A stretch of 36,351 bases of DNA, taken from Gemmatimonadaceae bacterium (GTDB lineage: Bacteria > Gemmatimonadota > Gemmatimonadetes > Gemmatimonadales > Gemmatimonadaceae). Of the stretch, positions 7,715-17,308 are shown one piece after another. Below the pieces are notes generated by a model. It made no database searches, was not told the DNA's origin, and worked only from the letters and a program-made list of their open reading frames with translations. The stretch lies in the NCBI GenBank assembly GCA_025362635.1, contig JANYFO010000148.1:1-36351 (forward strand). Reading direction: 5' to 3'. The translations under genes and the position numbers were made by a program. How positions within the stretch are numbered: position 1 is the stretch's first letter; each line of letters starts with the position of its first letter.

Positions 7715-8917
7715 CTACCGCGTGCCTTTTGCACGCGTCATTTCAACCGTTACCGCAATTCCGCCATTACTCGTGCGCAACCGCGTGTCCATCGGAATAC
7801 GCAGTTGCGCCGAGAGTTGCTTGTCGGGCACAAGCATGGCGAGGCGCCAGCCCTTCCCGCCCGCGCGCAGCACATCGCCCATGCGCGCGAACAAACTGCG
7901 CAAGTCGGCGCCGTCACTGACCCGAAGACCATAGGGTGAGTTGGTGAGGACGAGACCGGTCTCGCCGATCGCGGCAAGATCAGTCTCCGAGAGCGGCTGT
8001 TGTGCAATCGCGATGTCGTCTAACACGCCGGCCCGTTCAGCGTTCGCTTGCGTTGCTTCACACGCCCCTGCATCACGGTCGGTGAGGACAATGTGCACAC
8101 CATTGGATGGTCGCATGGCTGCTCGTGCCTCTGCGCGCACATGGGCGGCTTCCATGGCGTCGTGTCCCGGCCACTGCTCCAGCGCAAAGGGGCGGTCCAA
8201 TCCGGGCGCAATATTGCGCGCCATGAGCGCCGCCTCGATGCCGATTGTACCCGATCCGCAAAACGGATCGACGAGGGGGATTTCACCCGTCCACTCACAC
8301 GCGGTCAGCATGGCCGCCGCGAGTGTTTCACGCAGTGGCGCCTTCGCGATGGCTTGCCGCCACCCACGGCGATGAAGCAGCTCGCCCGAGCTGTCTGCAC
8401 TGATTGTGCATTGATCGTGATCAAAACGCACGACGATCAGCTGTGCGGTCGTCGCGACGTCGGCGTCTTCTTCATCCGGCGAATGGGCTTCGACACGAGC
8501 GCCTTTGATCGAACGCTCGATACCGCGTGCGATACGCTCAGCTACGGCGTCTGAGTGGTAAAGTCGCGACTTGCGACACGTAACGCGCAGACGCGCCAGC
8601 GAACCGGGCGCCAGCACGCGGCCCCAGGCCATACGCGTCGCAAGTTTTTCGAGCGTGGCAAAATCGCGCGCTTCAAACGTTGCCAGCCGTACGAGCACGC
8701 GGCTCGACATGCGCGACCAGAGATTGGCGCGCAGTAAACTGGCAGCGTCCGCATCAAAGGCAACGCCCGCATCACTTACCTCACGCGGCACAATGCCCAT
8801 CGTTGTGAGCTCACGAGCAACCAGCGGTGCCAGACCGGGTGCCGTTACCGCAAACGCATCGAACGAGACGAGCGTTGGTCCTCCATCGCCCTTAAGCGGC
8901 TTGTGCACCAAGTTCAC
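7715..8917 (-). CDS. RlmL-like 23S rRNA guanine-N2 methyltransferase (THUMP + MTase)
   Basis: FDAFAVTAPGLAPLVARELTTMGI..., LLHRRGWRQAIAKAPLRETLAAAMLTACEW, PLVDPFCGSGTIGIEAALMARNIAPGLDR, LVLTNSPYGLRV (NPPYG-like). Start uncertain; GTG at 8917 assumed within ORF 7715..9037. Confidence 0.85.
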   Translation of the reverse strand: MNLVHKPLKGDGGPTLVSFDAFAVTAPGLAPLVARELTTMGIVPREVSDAGVAFDADAASLLRANLWSRMSSRVLVRLATFEARDFATLEKLATRMAWGRVLAPGSLARLRVTCRKSRLYHSDAVAERIARGIERSIKGARVEAHSPDEEDADVATTAQLIVVRFDHDQCTISADSSGELLHRRGWRQAIAKAPLRETLAAAMLTACEWTGEIPLVDPFCGSGTIGIEAALMARNIAPGLDRPFALEQWPGHDAMEAAHVRAEARAAMRPSNGVHIVLTDRDAGACEATQANAERAGVLDDIAIAQQPLSETDLAAIGETGLVLTNSPYGLRVSDGADLRSLFARMGDVLRAGGKGWRLAMLVPDKQLSAQLRIPMDTRLRTSNGGIAVTVEMTRAKGTR

Positions 8918-11723
8918 GAGGCCGATGCGTGGCCGAGGGCAAATCTGTCGCGCGGGATTGCAGAAGCGTCCAAAATTCCTCCGCGTCGAGCGGTTTAGAG
9001 AACAAATATCCTTGGCCGAGTTCACAGCCCAGCGCAATTAATTGCGCCCGTTGTGACTCACGCTCAATGCCTTCGGCCACGGTATTCAGCCGCAACGTTT
9101 CTCCAAGCGCGACGATCGCACTGGCCAACACCGGACCCTCGCCTCCTCTGTCGATGACATCGACAAACGCCTTATCGATCTTGAGAATGTCGATCGGGTA
9201 GCGTTGAAGATAGCTTAATGAAGAATATCCGGTTCCGAAATCGTCGATTGCCAGTGAAATACCGAGTGATTTGAGGGCCATCAGGCGCGCCATGGACAGG
9301 TCGGTATTATGCATCAACATGCTTTCGGTAATTTCGAGCACGAGGTGACTTGGATCCAGGCCCGAGTCCACGAGGGCCAATCGCACGTCTTCGACTACGC
9401 CCGGTTCCTGAAGTTGACGTCCGGACAAATTGACGGTGATACGCATCGTCGTCCCGCGCTCGCGCTCCCATTGCTTGGCAGTTCGACACGCGCGGCGCAA
9501 CACCCACCGTCCGAGTGCCGTGATCAAACCCGTTTCTTCCGCAATCGGAATGAACACACTCGGGGGTACCGTTCCACGCTCTCGACAGCACCAGCGGACG
9601 AGCGCTTCCGCTCCAATAATCTCGCCGGTCTCGAGCACGACAATAGGTTGATACTCAAGAAAAAACTCTTCGCGTTCGATGGCGCGACGCAAATCAACTT
9701 CGACCACCAATCGCTCCAGCACCGCCTGGTGCATACTCGGCTCAAACAGCACGTACTGTCCTTTGCCTCGCGTTTTAGCCACGTACATCGCCAAATCGGC
9801 ATTGCGTACGAGATCGCTCGTCGTGCACTGCGCGCCGTTTCGTGCGATGCCAATACTGGCGCTGACCGTCACCTGCCGACCCACGAGCTCAAACGGTTGC
9901 GCCAGCGCGTCGCGGATACGATCAGCAATGGCCAACACGTCGCCATCGTCATCAATCTGTTCGACTAACACCGCAAATTCGTCACCGCCGAGCCGCGCAA
10001 TGACGTCACTTTCCCGCACACACCGCGAGAGGCGATGCGCCGCCTCGACAAGCATGCGGTCTCCTTCAGCGTGACCGAGGGAATCGTTTACAGTTTTGAA
10101 ATTGTCAAGATCGAGGAACATGACGGTGACAGGAGTACCCGGTCGCGCGGCACGTGCGAGTGCGCTGCCCACTTGATATAAAAACAATGAACGATTCGCG
10201 AGATCTGTGAGCGGATCGTGAAATGCCTGATGCATATACTGATGCTTAATTACAGCTTGTTCGGTGACGTCACGCGTGTTGAGTACCAGTCCACCAATCA
10301 CCGGCTCCGCCAACAAATTTGTACCCACGTTGTCCACGGTCATCCAACTTCCGTTCACATGGGCGATACGCCACTCCAGCGAGCGCGCACTCACCGCCGC
10401 GAACGCCGCGTTCCGCGTGCGCGGCGTGATGGCGAGGTCGGCGAGAAACGCCATCGCTGATGCAACATCGTCTGGATGTAGCAACGAGGTGAGCGACGTG
10501 TTGAGAAGCTTTACTGGATCATGACCAAGCACGGTCGCGACAGACGGACTCACGTATCGAATCGTGCCGTCGGTGTCGACGATTGTAATCACATCACTTG
10601 AGTGCTGCACGAGCGCACGAAATCGCGCCTCATTATTGCGCGCTGTCGATTCCTGCAGCGCCCGCACGGTTGCGCGTGCTGACATTAGTTGCCGGGCAAA
10701 CGCAAGACCAGTTAAAGCAGCGGCACCAACCGCAAGCCCGACCAATGGTTGCGCCGTCTGCTTAAATGCGGTGGCCAACAACAGGCCAAATCCGAATATG
10801 ACAGCCGCAAAGGGAAGAAGACTACTGCCGGCCTGAGAATGCGATGTCACGGTGCACACACGCAGTTCGCGCTGCGACATGGTCGCGCACTTGACCCACG
10901 CGGCGAGCGCGAGAAGCACCGTACTGATCGGCGCGGCAGCAACCTCCCAATAGTTTACGCCTGCGCCGCCCAGCATTTGCACGACCATGGCAACATTTGC
11001 CAGAAAGTGCACCAGCAGCGCGACGGACAGTAAAATCAGCACGTTTGCCTGGTGCTGCAACGCCGTACGTCGCCAAAGCAACGACGCGATGAGGAGTAGC
11101 AAGAGATCCCCAATCGCGGCGGCGTGCGGTAGCACAAATGCTCGCAGTGTGAACACCAACCCGTGCGTCTGCGCTGAGGACCAGTCCACCCACACGACGA
11201 GCAATCCACCGACACATACTGTCGCTACATCAAGCGCCAATTTGCTGCGATCAGACGCGGTTCGTGGTGCGCTCGGCAACTGTAGCAGTGCATAGAGCAG
11301 CAGCAACTGCGAGATGAACGGTGTTGCATCTGATAGCGCGTGTGTTGCGCCGTGAGAGAGCAGGAGGCACACATCACGGAGCACGTAGATCAGCTGCGAC
11401 AATCCGACGAACCTCCAAGATCGGCGCGCGCCGTGGTCGAGTGTCCGCGCGCTTGCTGCGCGGAAGGCCAAGGCGGACGCGATGCTGGTGAGTGCGTGCG
11501 GTGCCATCGTGCGCAGAACGTCAAGCGGTTCGCTTAAGCGCGCACCTACCGTCAGCCACGTCGACATGACAGCGGCGTACGCAATCATACCAACGAACAA
11601 TACCGTGTTCCAGCTCCATAAAAACACAGCTGACGGACCAGCCGGGACGCCTTGCGATACGCGAACCGCAGGGCTCGGATACTGGCCTGATCGACGTGTG
11701 GAAACGTCGGATGTCGTGGCCAT
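8892..11723 (-). CDS. Membrane PAS-GGDEF-EAL cyclic-di-GMP signalling protein
   Basis: N-terminal multi-TM region, PAS (FRALVQHSSDVITIVDTDGTIRYVSPS), GGDEF (RLGGDEFAVL), EAL (EYQPIVVLETGEIIGAEALVRW; DDFGTGYSSLSYLQRYPIDILKID). ORF extends to 11825; start at 11723 or 11825. Confidence 0.93.
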   Translation of the reverse strand: MATTSDVSTRRSGQYPSPAVRVSQGVPAGPSAVFLWSWNTVLFVGMIAYAAVMSTWLTVGARLSEPLDVLRTMAPHALTSIASALAFRAASARTLDHGARRSWRFVGLSQLIYVLRDVCLLLSHGATHALSDATPFISQLLLLYALLQLPSAPRTASDRSKLALDVATVCVGGLLVVWVDWSSAQTHGLVFTLRAFVLPHAAAIGDLLLLLIASLLWRRTALQHQANVLILLSVALLVHFLANVAMVVQMLGGAGVNYWEVAAAPISTVLLALAAWVKCATMSQRELRVCTVTSHSQAGSSLLPFAAVIFGFGLLLATAFKQTAQPLVGLAVGAAALTGLAFARQLMSARATVRALQESTARNNEARFRALVQHSSDVITIVDTDGTIRYVSPSVATVLGHDPVKLLNTSLTSLLHPDDVASAMAFLADLAITPRTRNAAFAAVSARSLEWRIAHVNGSWMTVDNVGTNLLAEPVIGGLVLNTRDVTEQAVIKHQYMHQAFHDPLTDLANRSLFLYQVGSALARAARPGTPVTVMFLDLDNFKTVNDSLGHAEGDRMLVEAAHRLSRCVRESDVIARLGGDEFAVLVEQIDDDGDVLAIADRIRDALAQPFELVGRQVTVSASIGIARNGAQCTTSDLVRNADLAMYVAKTRGKGQYVLFEPSMHQAVLERLVVEVDLRRAIEREEFFLEYQPIVVLETGEIIGAEALVRWCCRERGTVPPSVFIPIAEETGLITALGRWVLRRACRTAKQWERERGTTMRITVNLSGRQLQEPGVVEDVRLALVDSGLDPSHLVLEITESMLMHNTDLSMARLMALKSLGISLAIDDFGTGYSSLSYLQRYPIDILKIDKAFVDVIDRGGEGPVLASAIVALGETLRLNTVAEGIERESQRAQLIALGCELGQGYLFSKPLDAEEFWTLLQSRATDLPSATHRPRELGAQAA

Positions 11724-11853
11724 CGGGAAGAGTAGGGGATACGATTGCGGCCGCGCGCTATCACTCGATGACGAACGCGCGCGGACCCGACAACCAACAT
11801 CGGCGTCAGGGTCCGTAATCTCCACCTACCCGACGCCTATACCGCGCAAACCG

Positions 11854-12543
11854 TCACACTGCTGGCGATGACATTTTGTCGTCAGTGCCTGGCACCGTCG
11901 CACGTACCTTCGCCTTTTTGCGCGGCCAAAATATGCGAAACGCGAAGAGCACGGCAAACACCCCCGCGTACATTAACGGCTCCTCAATGTCCTTCTTTTG
12001 GCCCCAGATATAGTGAATACATGCCGCGACCGCAGATACGTATACGAGTCGATGCAGCACATTCCATTTGCGCCCGCCAAGTCGCTTAATCCAAGCTTTC
12101 GTTGACGTGATCGCCAGTGGAATCATAAGCAAAAACGCGAGCATGCCCAACGTGATATACAAATGCTTGAGCACGTCCGTGACGATGTCATGCACATCGA
12201 AAAACATATCGAGACCGACGTAGATGCACAGGTGCGCAAACGCCCAGTAAAATGCGGCAAGACCAAGAAATCGACGCTGCGTCACGAGCCATCCCCAATG
12301 CGTTATGCGCATCAGTGGCGTGACGGCTAAGGAGCACGCCAATAAGCGCAGCGCCCACTCGCCCGTAAAATGTTCCGCCGCGCGAATAGGGTTGGCGCCG
12401 AGTTGGTCAAGTAATGCTTGCGCAACCAATACGGGCGCTGGCACCAACACCAACGCCCACAGCGCGGGCCGCAGCCATCGACGAATCCACGGTTCACTCC
12501 GCGTAAGCTGCGCGCCGATCGCTGCGCGATTGACGAAGGTCAA
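11854..12543 (-). CDS. msrQ: Protein-methionine-sulfoxide reductase heme-binding subunit MsrQ (YedZ)
   Basis: Ferric-reductase-like TM protein (ACSLAVTPLMRITHWGWLVTQRRFLGLAAFYWAFAHLCIYVGLD ... WNVLHRLVYVSAVAACIHYIWGQK) directly downstream of msrP with 4 bp overlap. Confidence 0.92.
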   Translation of the reverse strand: MTFVNRAAIGAQLTRSEPWIRRWLRPALWALVLVPAPVLVAQALLDQLGANPIRAAEHFTGEWALRLLACSLAVTPLMRITHWGWLVTQRRFLGLAAFYWAFAHLCIYVGLDMFFDVHDIVTDVLKHLYITLGMLAFLLMIPLAITSTKAWIKRLGGRKWNVLHRLVYVSAVAACIHYIWGQKKDIEEPLMYAGVFAVLFAFRIFWPRKKAKVRATVPGTDDKMSSPAV

Positions 12544-13463
12544 TAGGACTTCCTTAAGTCCATGCCCGAATAGAGCGACGCGACTTGTTCGCTGTACCCG
12601 TTGAACATCAATGTTGGAATTTTAAGAAACTGCCCGATGCGACGCTCTTTTGCTTGCGTCCACCGCGGATGATCGACCGTCGGATTCACGTTCGCGAAAA
12701 AGCCATACTCACTTGGTGCAGCATCGTTCCACGTCGTGTGCGGCATTTTGTCAGTGAAGCGAAGGCGCACAATCGATTTGCTCCCCTTAAATCCGTATTT
12801 CCATGGCACCACTAACTTGAGCGGTGCTCCATTCTGGTTGGGCAACGGCTTGCCGTACATACCCGTGACGAGCAGCGCGAGCGGGTGCATCGCTTCGTCC
12901 ATCCGCAACGCTTCCGTGTACGGCCACGGCAGAACTGACCGCCGCTGGCCGGGCATGCGCGTCGGATCGAGCAGCGTGATAAACTCTACAAACTTTGCGC
13001 TGGGCAACGGTTCGCAGCGATTAATGACATCGCGCACCTGCACGCCCTGCCACGGAATAACCATTGACCACGCCTCGACGCAGCGATGACGATAGACGCG
13101 ATCCTGCAGCGACAGTCCTTTGATCAGATCGTCGAACGCAAATGTCTTTTGCTGCTTGACCAGGCCATCCACCGAAATGGTCCAAGGCCGGGTTTTAAAG
13201 TTTTTGGCTTGATCTTTTGGTTCGTCCTTGTCCGTGCCGAACTCGTAGAAATTATTGTAACTGGTCGCGTCGGCTTCGCTCGTAAGTTTCTCGCCGCGCG
13301 CCGGCTGTCGACCTGAGCGACTGAGCGCCTGTAATGCCGCGGGTGCCAGCACGGTACCAAGCGCGAGCGCACCTGCCGTACCGACGAATTGGCGTCGATC
13401 AAGGCAGACGGACTCGGGTGTGATGTCCGAAGATTTCAAGTCGTCAGAGCGTCGAATCAGCAT
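12540..13463 (-). CDS. msrP: Protein-methionine-sulfoxide reductase catalytic subunit MsrP (YedY), Tat substrate
   Basis: Tat-like signal DRRQFVGTAGALALG; TSEADATSYNNFYEFGTDKDEP; YRHRCVEAWSMVIPWQGV (Mo-cofactor Cys); WNDAAPSEYGFFANVNPTVDHPRWTQAKERRIG. Confidence 0.95.
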   Translation of the reverse strand: MLIRRSDDLKSSDITPESVCLDRRQFVGTAGALALGTVLAPAALQALSRSGRQPARGEKLTSEADATSYNNFYEFGTDKDEPKDQAKNFKTRPWTISVDGLVKQQKTFAFDDLIKGLSLQDRVYRHRCVEAWSMVIPWQGVQVRDVINRCEPLPSAKFVEFITLLDPTRMPGQRRSVLPWPYTEALRMDEAMHPLALLVTGMYGKPLPNQNGAPLKLVVPWKYGFKGSKSIVRLRFTDKMPHTTWNDAAPSEYGFFANVNPTVDHPRWTQAKERRIGQFLKIPTLMFNGYSEQVASLYSGMDLRKSY

Positions 13464-13558
13464 GGTACGGCGAGTGAGGGATAGTGGTGGTCGAGCGGCG
13501 ATGTGCAGAACACAACTGCATCAGATACGACCAGACGGAGACAATCGTTCCGCGTGGT

Positions 13559-14689
13559 TCAGTCCAACGTCTTCGCAAATCGTCGTACGGAAACCGTTAG
13601 CAACAGGATGGCGAATACCGACAGAATGACCAATTCCGACCACAACTCGGCGAGTCCGACTCCTTTGAGCAACACGCCACGCAGAATTGTTAAGAACCAT
13701 GTTAGGGGCAGCAACGCGCCAAGCCACTGCGCCGGCTCCGGCATGGCAGCGCGCGGAAAGATGTATCCTGACAACAAAATGTTGGGGAGCATAAAGAAAA
13801 AGCTGAGTTGCATCGCCTGCACCTGATTTCGCGCGATGGTCGAAATGAGCAGGCCGATGCCCAAGCTTGCCACGATGAACACGAAAGACAGCGAATAGAG
13901 CAGCAGAAGACTACCAGCGATCGGAATGTCAAAGAAGAGGCGTCCGAGTACCAACACCACCGACATTTGAACGTACCCCACGACCAAAAATGGCACGAGT
14001 TTTCCCAGCATGAGGCTGGTTTTTCCGATTGGTGTTACGATGAGTTGTTCGAGCGTGCCTCGTTCACGTTCCCGCACAATGGCCGTGGACGCAATCAGCG
14101 TCATGGTGATGGTGAGCAAGACGCCAACAATGCCGGGCACGATAAACATCGCGCTCTGCTGCGCTGGGTTATACCACGGTCGCACGTGGATGACCACGGG
14201 TGGGGTGATCGCGTAGCGAGTAGCGAGCAATTGCGATCCCCGTGCGGCCGCGGCCAACTGCGCGCCGGAGATTGCTGCGCCGGACGATTGTGGATCAGCA
14301 GCGTCGATCAGTAATTGCGCTTCACCCGTATGGCCGCGTCGGATATCGCGTTGATACTCGGGAGGAATGACCAACGCGACACGGGCCGCACCGCGCTCAA
14401 TCCAGTGTCGCGCCGTCGTGCGATCCGGCACCGCCGCGACCACGCGAAAGTTGTCCGTGTTTTGTAGCACTTGAATGAGCGCCCGGCTTTCAAACGTGCG
14501 CGACTGATCCAGCACTACGGTTGGCAGTCGACGTACGTCGGTTTGAATCGCGTACCCAAAAAGCAATAACTGCACGGCGGGCAATCCCGTCATCATCGCG
14601 AAGGTCAGCCGGTCGCGACGCAAGCTGATGGACTCTTTCCATAGCATCGGCCACACGGTCCACCGACGGAGTCGCTCCCACATACTCAA
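13559..14689 (-). CDS. ABC-2 type transporter permease
   Basis: 376 aa; LWKESISLRRDRLTFAMMTGLPAVQLLLFGYAI ... RERERGTLEQLIVTPIGKTSLMLGKLVPFLVVGYVQ ... PNILLSGYIFPRAAMPEPAQWLGALLPLTWFLTILRG. Confidence 0.92.
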   Translation of the reverse strand: MSMWERLRRWTVWPMLWKESISLRRDRLTFAMMTGLPAVQLLLFGYAIQTDVRRLPTVVLDQSRTFESRALIQVLQNTDNFRVVAAVPDRTTARHWIERGAARVALVIPPEYQRDIRRGHTGEAQLLIDAADPQSSGAAISGAQLAAAARGSQLLATRYAITPPVVIHVRPWYNPAQQSAMFIVPGIVGVLLTITMTLIASTAIVRERERGTLEQLIVTPIGKTSLMLGKLVPFLVVGYVQMSVVLVLGRLFFDIPIAGSLLLLYSLSFVFIVASLGIGLLISTIARNQVQAMQLSFFFMLPNILLSGYIFPRAAMPEPAQWLGALLPLTWFLTILRGVLLKGVGLAELWSELVILSVFAILLLTVSVRRFAKTLD

Positions 14690-15474
14690 GCGCCCGTGCT
14701 CGCCGTTTGCTCATCGCGCTGCTGCAACAGTACAAACACGTCTTCTATGTTATTTGCACCGAAGTGCGTGAGAATTTCCTGAGGTGTGCCGATGGCGATG
14801 AGATGTCCGCGCGAAAGAAATGCGAGACGATGGCACCGCGCCGCTTCGTCCATGTAATGTGTGGTCACGAGAATCGTGGTTCCGTTGCTCGCGAGGGAAT
14901 AAATCGTTTCCCAAAATGTGCGTCGCGCGGCGGGATCAACGCCGGCGGTCGGCTCGTCGAGAAAGAGGAGTCGTGGGTTGTGCGCGGTTGCACACGCTAA
15001 GGCGAGTCGTTGCTTCCATCCACCGCTTAACGTACCGGCAATTTGTGCGCGCCGCGCGGTGAGTCCGAGCACCTGCATGTGCTCCTCCAATCGGCGTGTT
15101 CGCGCGGCACCGAGCAGCCCGTACACGGAGGCGTAGAAGCGCAAGTTTTCAAACACCGTGAGTTCATCGTACAAGCCGTATCGTTGCGACATGTAGCCAA
15201 TGCGTTGTCGCACCTGTTCCGCCTGCGTCCCGACATCATAGTCGGCCACGGTGGCGCTGCCACTCGTGGGCACGACCAATCCACACAGCATGCGAATGGT
15301 GGTCGTTTTGCCCGAGCCATTCGGGCCGAGGAGCCCGAATACCTCACCCTGTGCGATAGAGAAATCGAGATTGTCAACGGCCAGTACGGAACCGAATCGC
15401 TTGCTGAGCGCGCGCGTTTCTACGACCGGTCGTAGCGTGTTGCTATTGTCCATGTGCGCGTTCGGCGTTGTCAT
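14686..15474 (-). CDS. ABC transporter ATP-binding protein
   Basis: Walker A GPNGSGKTTT, signature LSGGWKQRLALACA, Walker B LLFLDEPTAGVDP. Confidence 0.95.
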   Translation of the reverse strand: MTTPNAHMDNSNTLRPVVETRALSKRFGSVLAVDNLDFSIAQGEVFGLLGPNGSGKTTTIRMLCGLVVPTSGSATVADYDVGTQAEQVRQRIGYMSQRYGLYDELTVFENLRFYASVYGLLGAARTRRLEEHMQVLGLTARRAQIAGTLSGGWKQRLALACATAHNPRLLFLDEPTAGVDPAARRTFWETIYSLASNGTTILVTTHYMDEAARCHRLAFLSRGHLIAIGTPQEILTHFGANNIEDVFVLLQQRDEQTASTGA

Positions 15475-16454
15475 TTGTTGCCGCGCGGCAGCGTGACCGT
15501 GACGGGAAGTCCTGCCTTTAACTGATCGCTAGGATCCACAAATTCAATTTTTACGCCAAATAGTAGATCCGCACGTTCTTTCTCGGTTAATGCGACACGC
15601 GGCGTGAATTCTGCTTTGCGTGCAATGGCGGCGATGCGACCGCGGCGCGTGATGGTATCCCCGTCAAGTCGCGCGGTCACCGTGTCACCAACGTGCAGTC
15701 GCGGGAGCACAAACTGTGAGACGTAAATACGCGCCCATGGTCGTGACGGTTGGCCGATGGAGATTGCACTTTGCCCAGGGCTTATCACTTCGCCAGGTTC
15801 GACATTTCTGCTGGTGATCACACCGTCAATGGGCGCGACCAGTACGAGATCGTTTGTGTTGGCGCGCACTGCGGCGGCCGCAGCGTTTGCACCGCGCGCG
15901 TCCGCGGCGGCCGCGAGTCGACGTTCATCACGCGGCCCCGCGCGCAACAGTCGCAGCGTCTCGCGCACGGCATCGCGTTTGCTCGCGCTACTGCGCGCCG
16001 CAGCCCGTGCGGCATCGAGTTGCGCGCGGCTAATGTCACCGCGCGCGGCAAGGGGTTCGAGGCGCGACAAGTCGGCGGCGGTTCGGTCGACGTCCGCATC
16101 GGCAACGTTGACATCGGCCTCCGCGCGCAAGAGTTCGGACGGGCGTGCCCCGCGTATGAGTTCACGCGCTGCTTGCTGCGCCGACTGCACGCGCGCATCC
16201 GCCTGTGCCTGTACGGCGACCATCGTCGGCGTCGCAAAGATCGCTAGGGTATCGCCAACCCGCACAGGATCCCCCTCCTGCACAAAGACGCGCACGGCGC
16301 GCGCAAGTTGCAGTGGTCCGATGTTGGTTTCGACCATTTCAAGCGTACCCACCGCCGTGTCGGGAACCGTAGATCGGCCGCAGCCCACGAGGACACTGAC
16401 GCAAAGCGAAAGCGTGTGATGCAGCGCGAGCCGTTGGTGCTGGGGAGTGTTCAC
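15471..16454 (-). CDS. HlyD-family membrane-fusion (periplasmic adaptor) protein
   Basis: Signal/lipoprotein-like N-terminus; PLQLARAVRVFVQEGDPVRVGDTLAIFATPT (lipoyl-like), coiled coil, DLVLVAPIDGVITSRNVEPGEVISPGQ; overlaps the ABC ATPase gene by 4 bp. Confidence 0.9.
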   Translation of the reverse strand: MNTPQHQRLALHHTLSLCVSVLVGCGRSTVPDTAVGTLEMVETNIGPLQLARAVRVFVQEGDPVRVGDTLAIFATPTMVAVQAQADARVQSAQQAARELIRGARPSELLRAEADVNVADADVDRTAADLSRLEPLAARGDISRAQLDAARAAARSSASKRDAVRETLRLLRAGPRDERRLAAAADARGANAAAAAVRANTNDLVLVAPIDGVITSRNVEPGEVISPGQSAISIGQPSRPWARIYVSQFVLPRLHVGDTVTARLDGDTITRRGRIAAIARKAEFTPRVALTEKERADLLFGVKIEFVDPSDQLKAGLPVTVTLPRGNK

Positions 16455-16574
16455 ACTCGAAACCTTTGGTTCGGACCCGCACGCGTCAATCGCCTGCCTC
16501 TGTTCCCTAATCGCTCATCCTAAATCCCTGCTTTCACCCTTGCTTGCCCACCGACCCACACATTCACTTCGCTT

Positions 16575-17045
16575 ATGTCCGACATCGCCACCGAATCACT
16601 ACCCCCGTCACTCGCAAAAACCTTGCGCCAGTTTCGGGCGCTGGGTCGGGAAGACAAGATGCAGGCACTCTTAGCGTGGTCGAAGAAGCTTGAACCGCTG
16701 CCAGAGCGTCTCGCGGTGCTTGACCGGACTGCGTTTATGGTGGCTGAATGTCAAACGCGCGTTGACCTCTTCCCTGAACACAATGCCGACGGCACGTTGC
16801 ATTTCTTCGCCGACGTGAACGCGCGACAATCTCCGACGGTAGCGGCGGTCCTCGCCATTACGTTTTCCGCCGTTAACGACCAGCCACCCGCCGTTGCGCT
16901 TGCCCTTCCGCCAGATTTCGTTCGTCTGCTCATGCAAGATATCGGACTTGGCGCCCGCGAATCAGGTTTGGCCGCCATGATTGACCGCATTAAGCGACAC
17001 GCGCACGCGATTGCTACTTCATCAACACCAAAACCCAACACATGA
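16575..17045 (+). CDS. SufE-family Fe-S metabolism protein
   Basis: LAKTLRQFRALGREDKMQALLAWSKKLEPLPER ... RTAFMVAECQTRVDLFPEHNADGTLHFFADVNARQSPTVAAVLAI resembles SufE (ESQVWL/DS-A equivalent region shows VAECQTRVDL). Confidence 0.8.
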   Translation: MSDIATESLPPSLAKTLRQFRALGREDKMQALLAWSKKLEPLPERLAVLDRTAFMVAECQTRVDLFPEHNADGTLHFFADVNARQSPTVAAVLAITFSAVNDQPPAVALALPPDFVRLLMQDIGLGARESGLAAMIDRIKRHAHAIATSSTPKPNT

Positions 17046-17308
17046 CAGTTACGATCACTATACGAAATAACGGCCCCCTCGTCATCGCCCCAGACCAGGT
17101 AGCGATGATTCGCTTGGTCGATCACGAAGGCAACGTTGTGCCGCCGCGTTCCGCGGAAGGGAAACCGATGTCGCTCTGTCGCTGCGGCGCGTCTGCGGTC
17201 AAGCCGTTTTGCGACGGGACACATTCGAAGATTGGATTTGTCGGTGCGAACGCTGCTCGCGAGGCATTTGATGCTGCCGCCAGCGCTCCTCAGCCCGTTG
17301 CCGGCTGA
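17042..17308 (+). CDS. CDGSH iron-sulfur domain protein
   Basis: SLCRCGASAVKPFCDGTHSKIGFVG matches the CxCxxSxxxPxCDGxH motif. Confidence 0.92.
   Translation: MTVTITIRNNGPLVIAPDQVAMIRLVDHEGNVVPPRSAEGKPMSLCRCGASAVKPFCDGTHSKIGFVGANAAREAFDAAASAPQPVAG

Noticed and set aside
9309-9968. 219-aa plus-strand ORF opposite the GGDEF-EAL gene
   Set aside because: Antisense to conserved GGDEF/EAL coding sequence; no domain character.
15757-16419. 220-aa plus-strand ORF opposite the HlyD gene
   Set aside because: Low-complexity Ala/Ser/Arg composition, mirror of the Ala-rich HlyD coiled coil.
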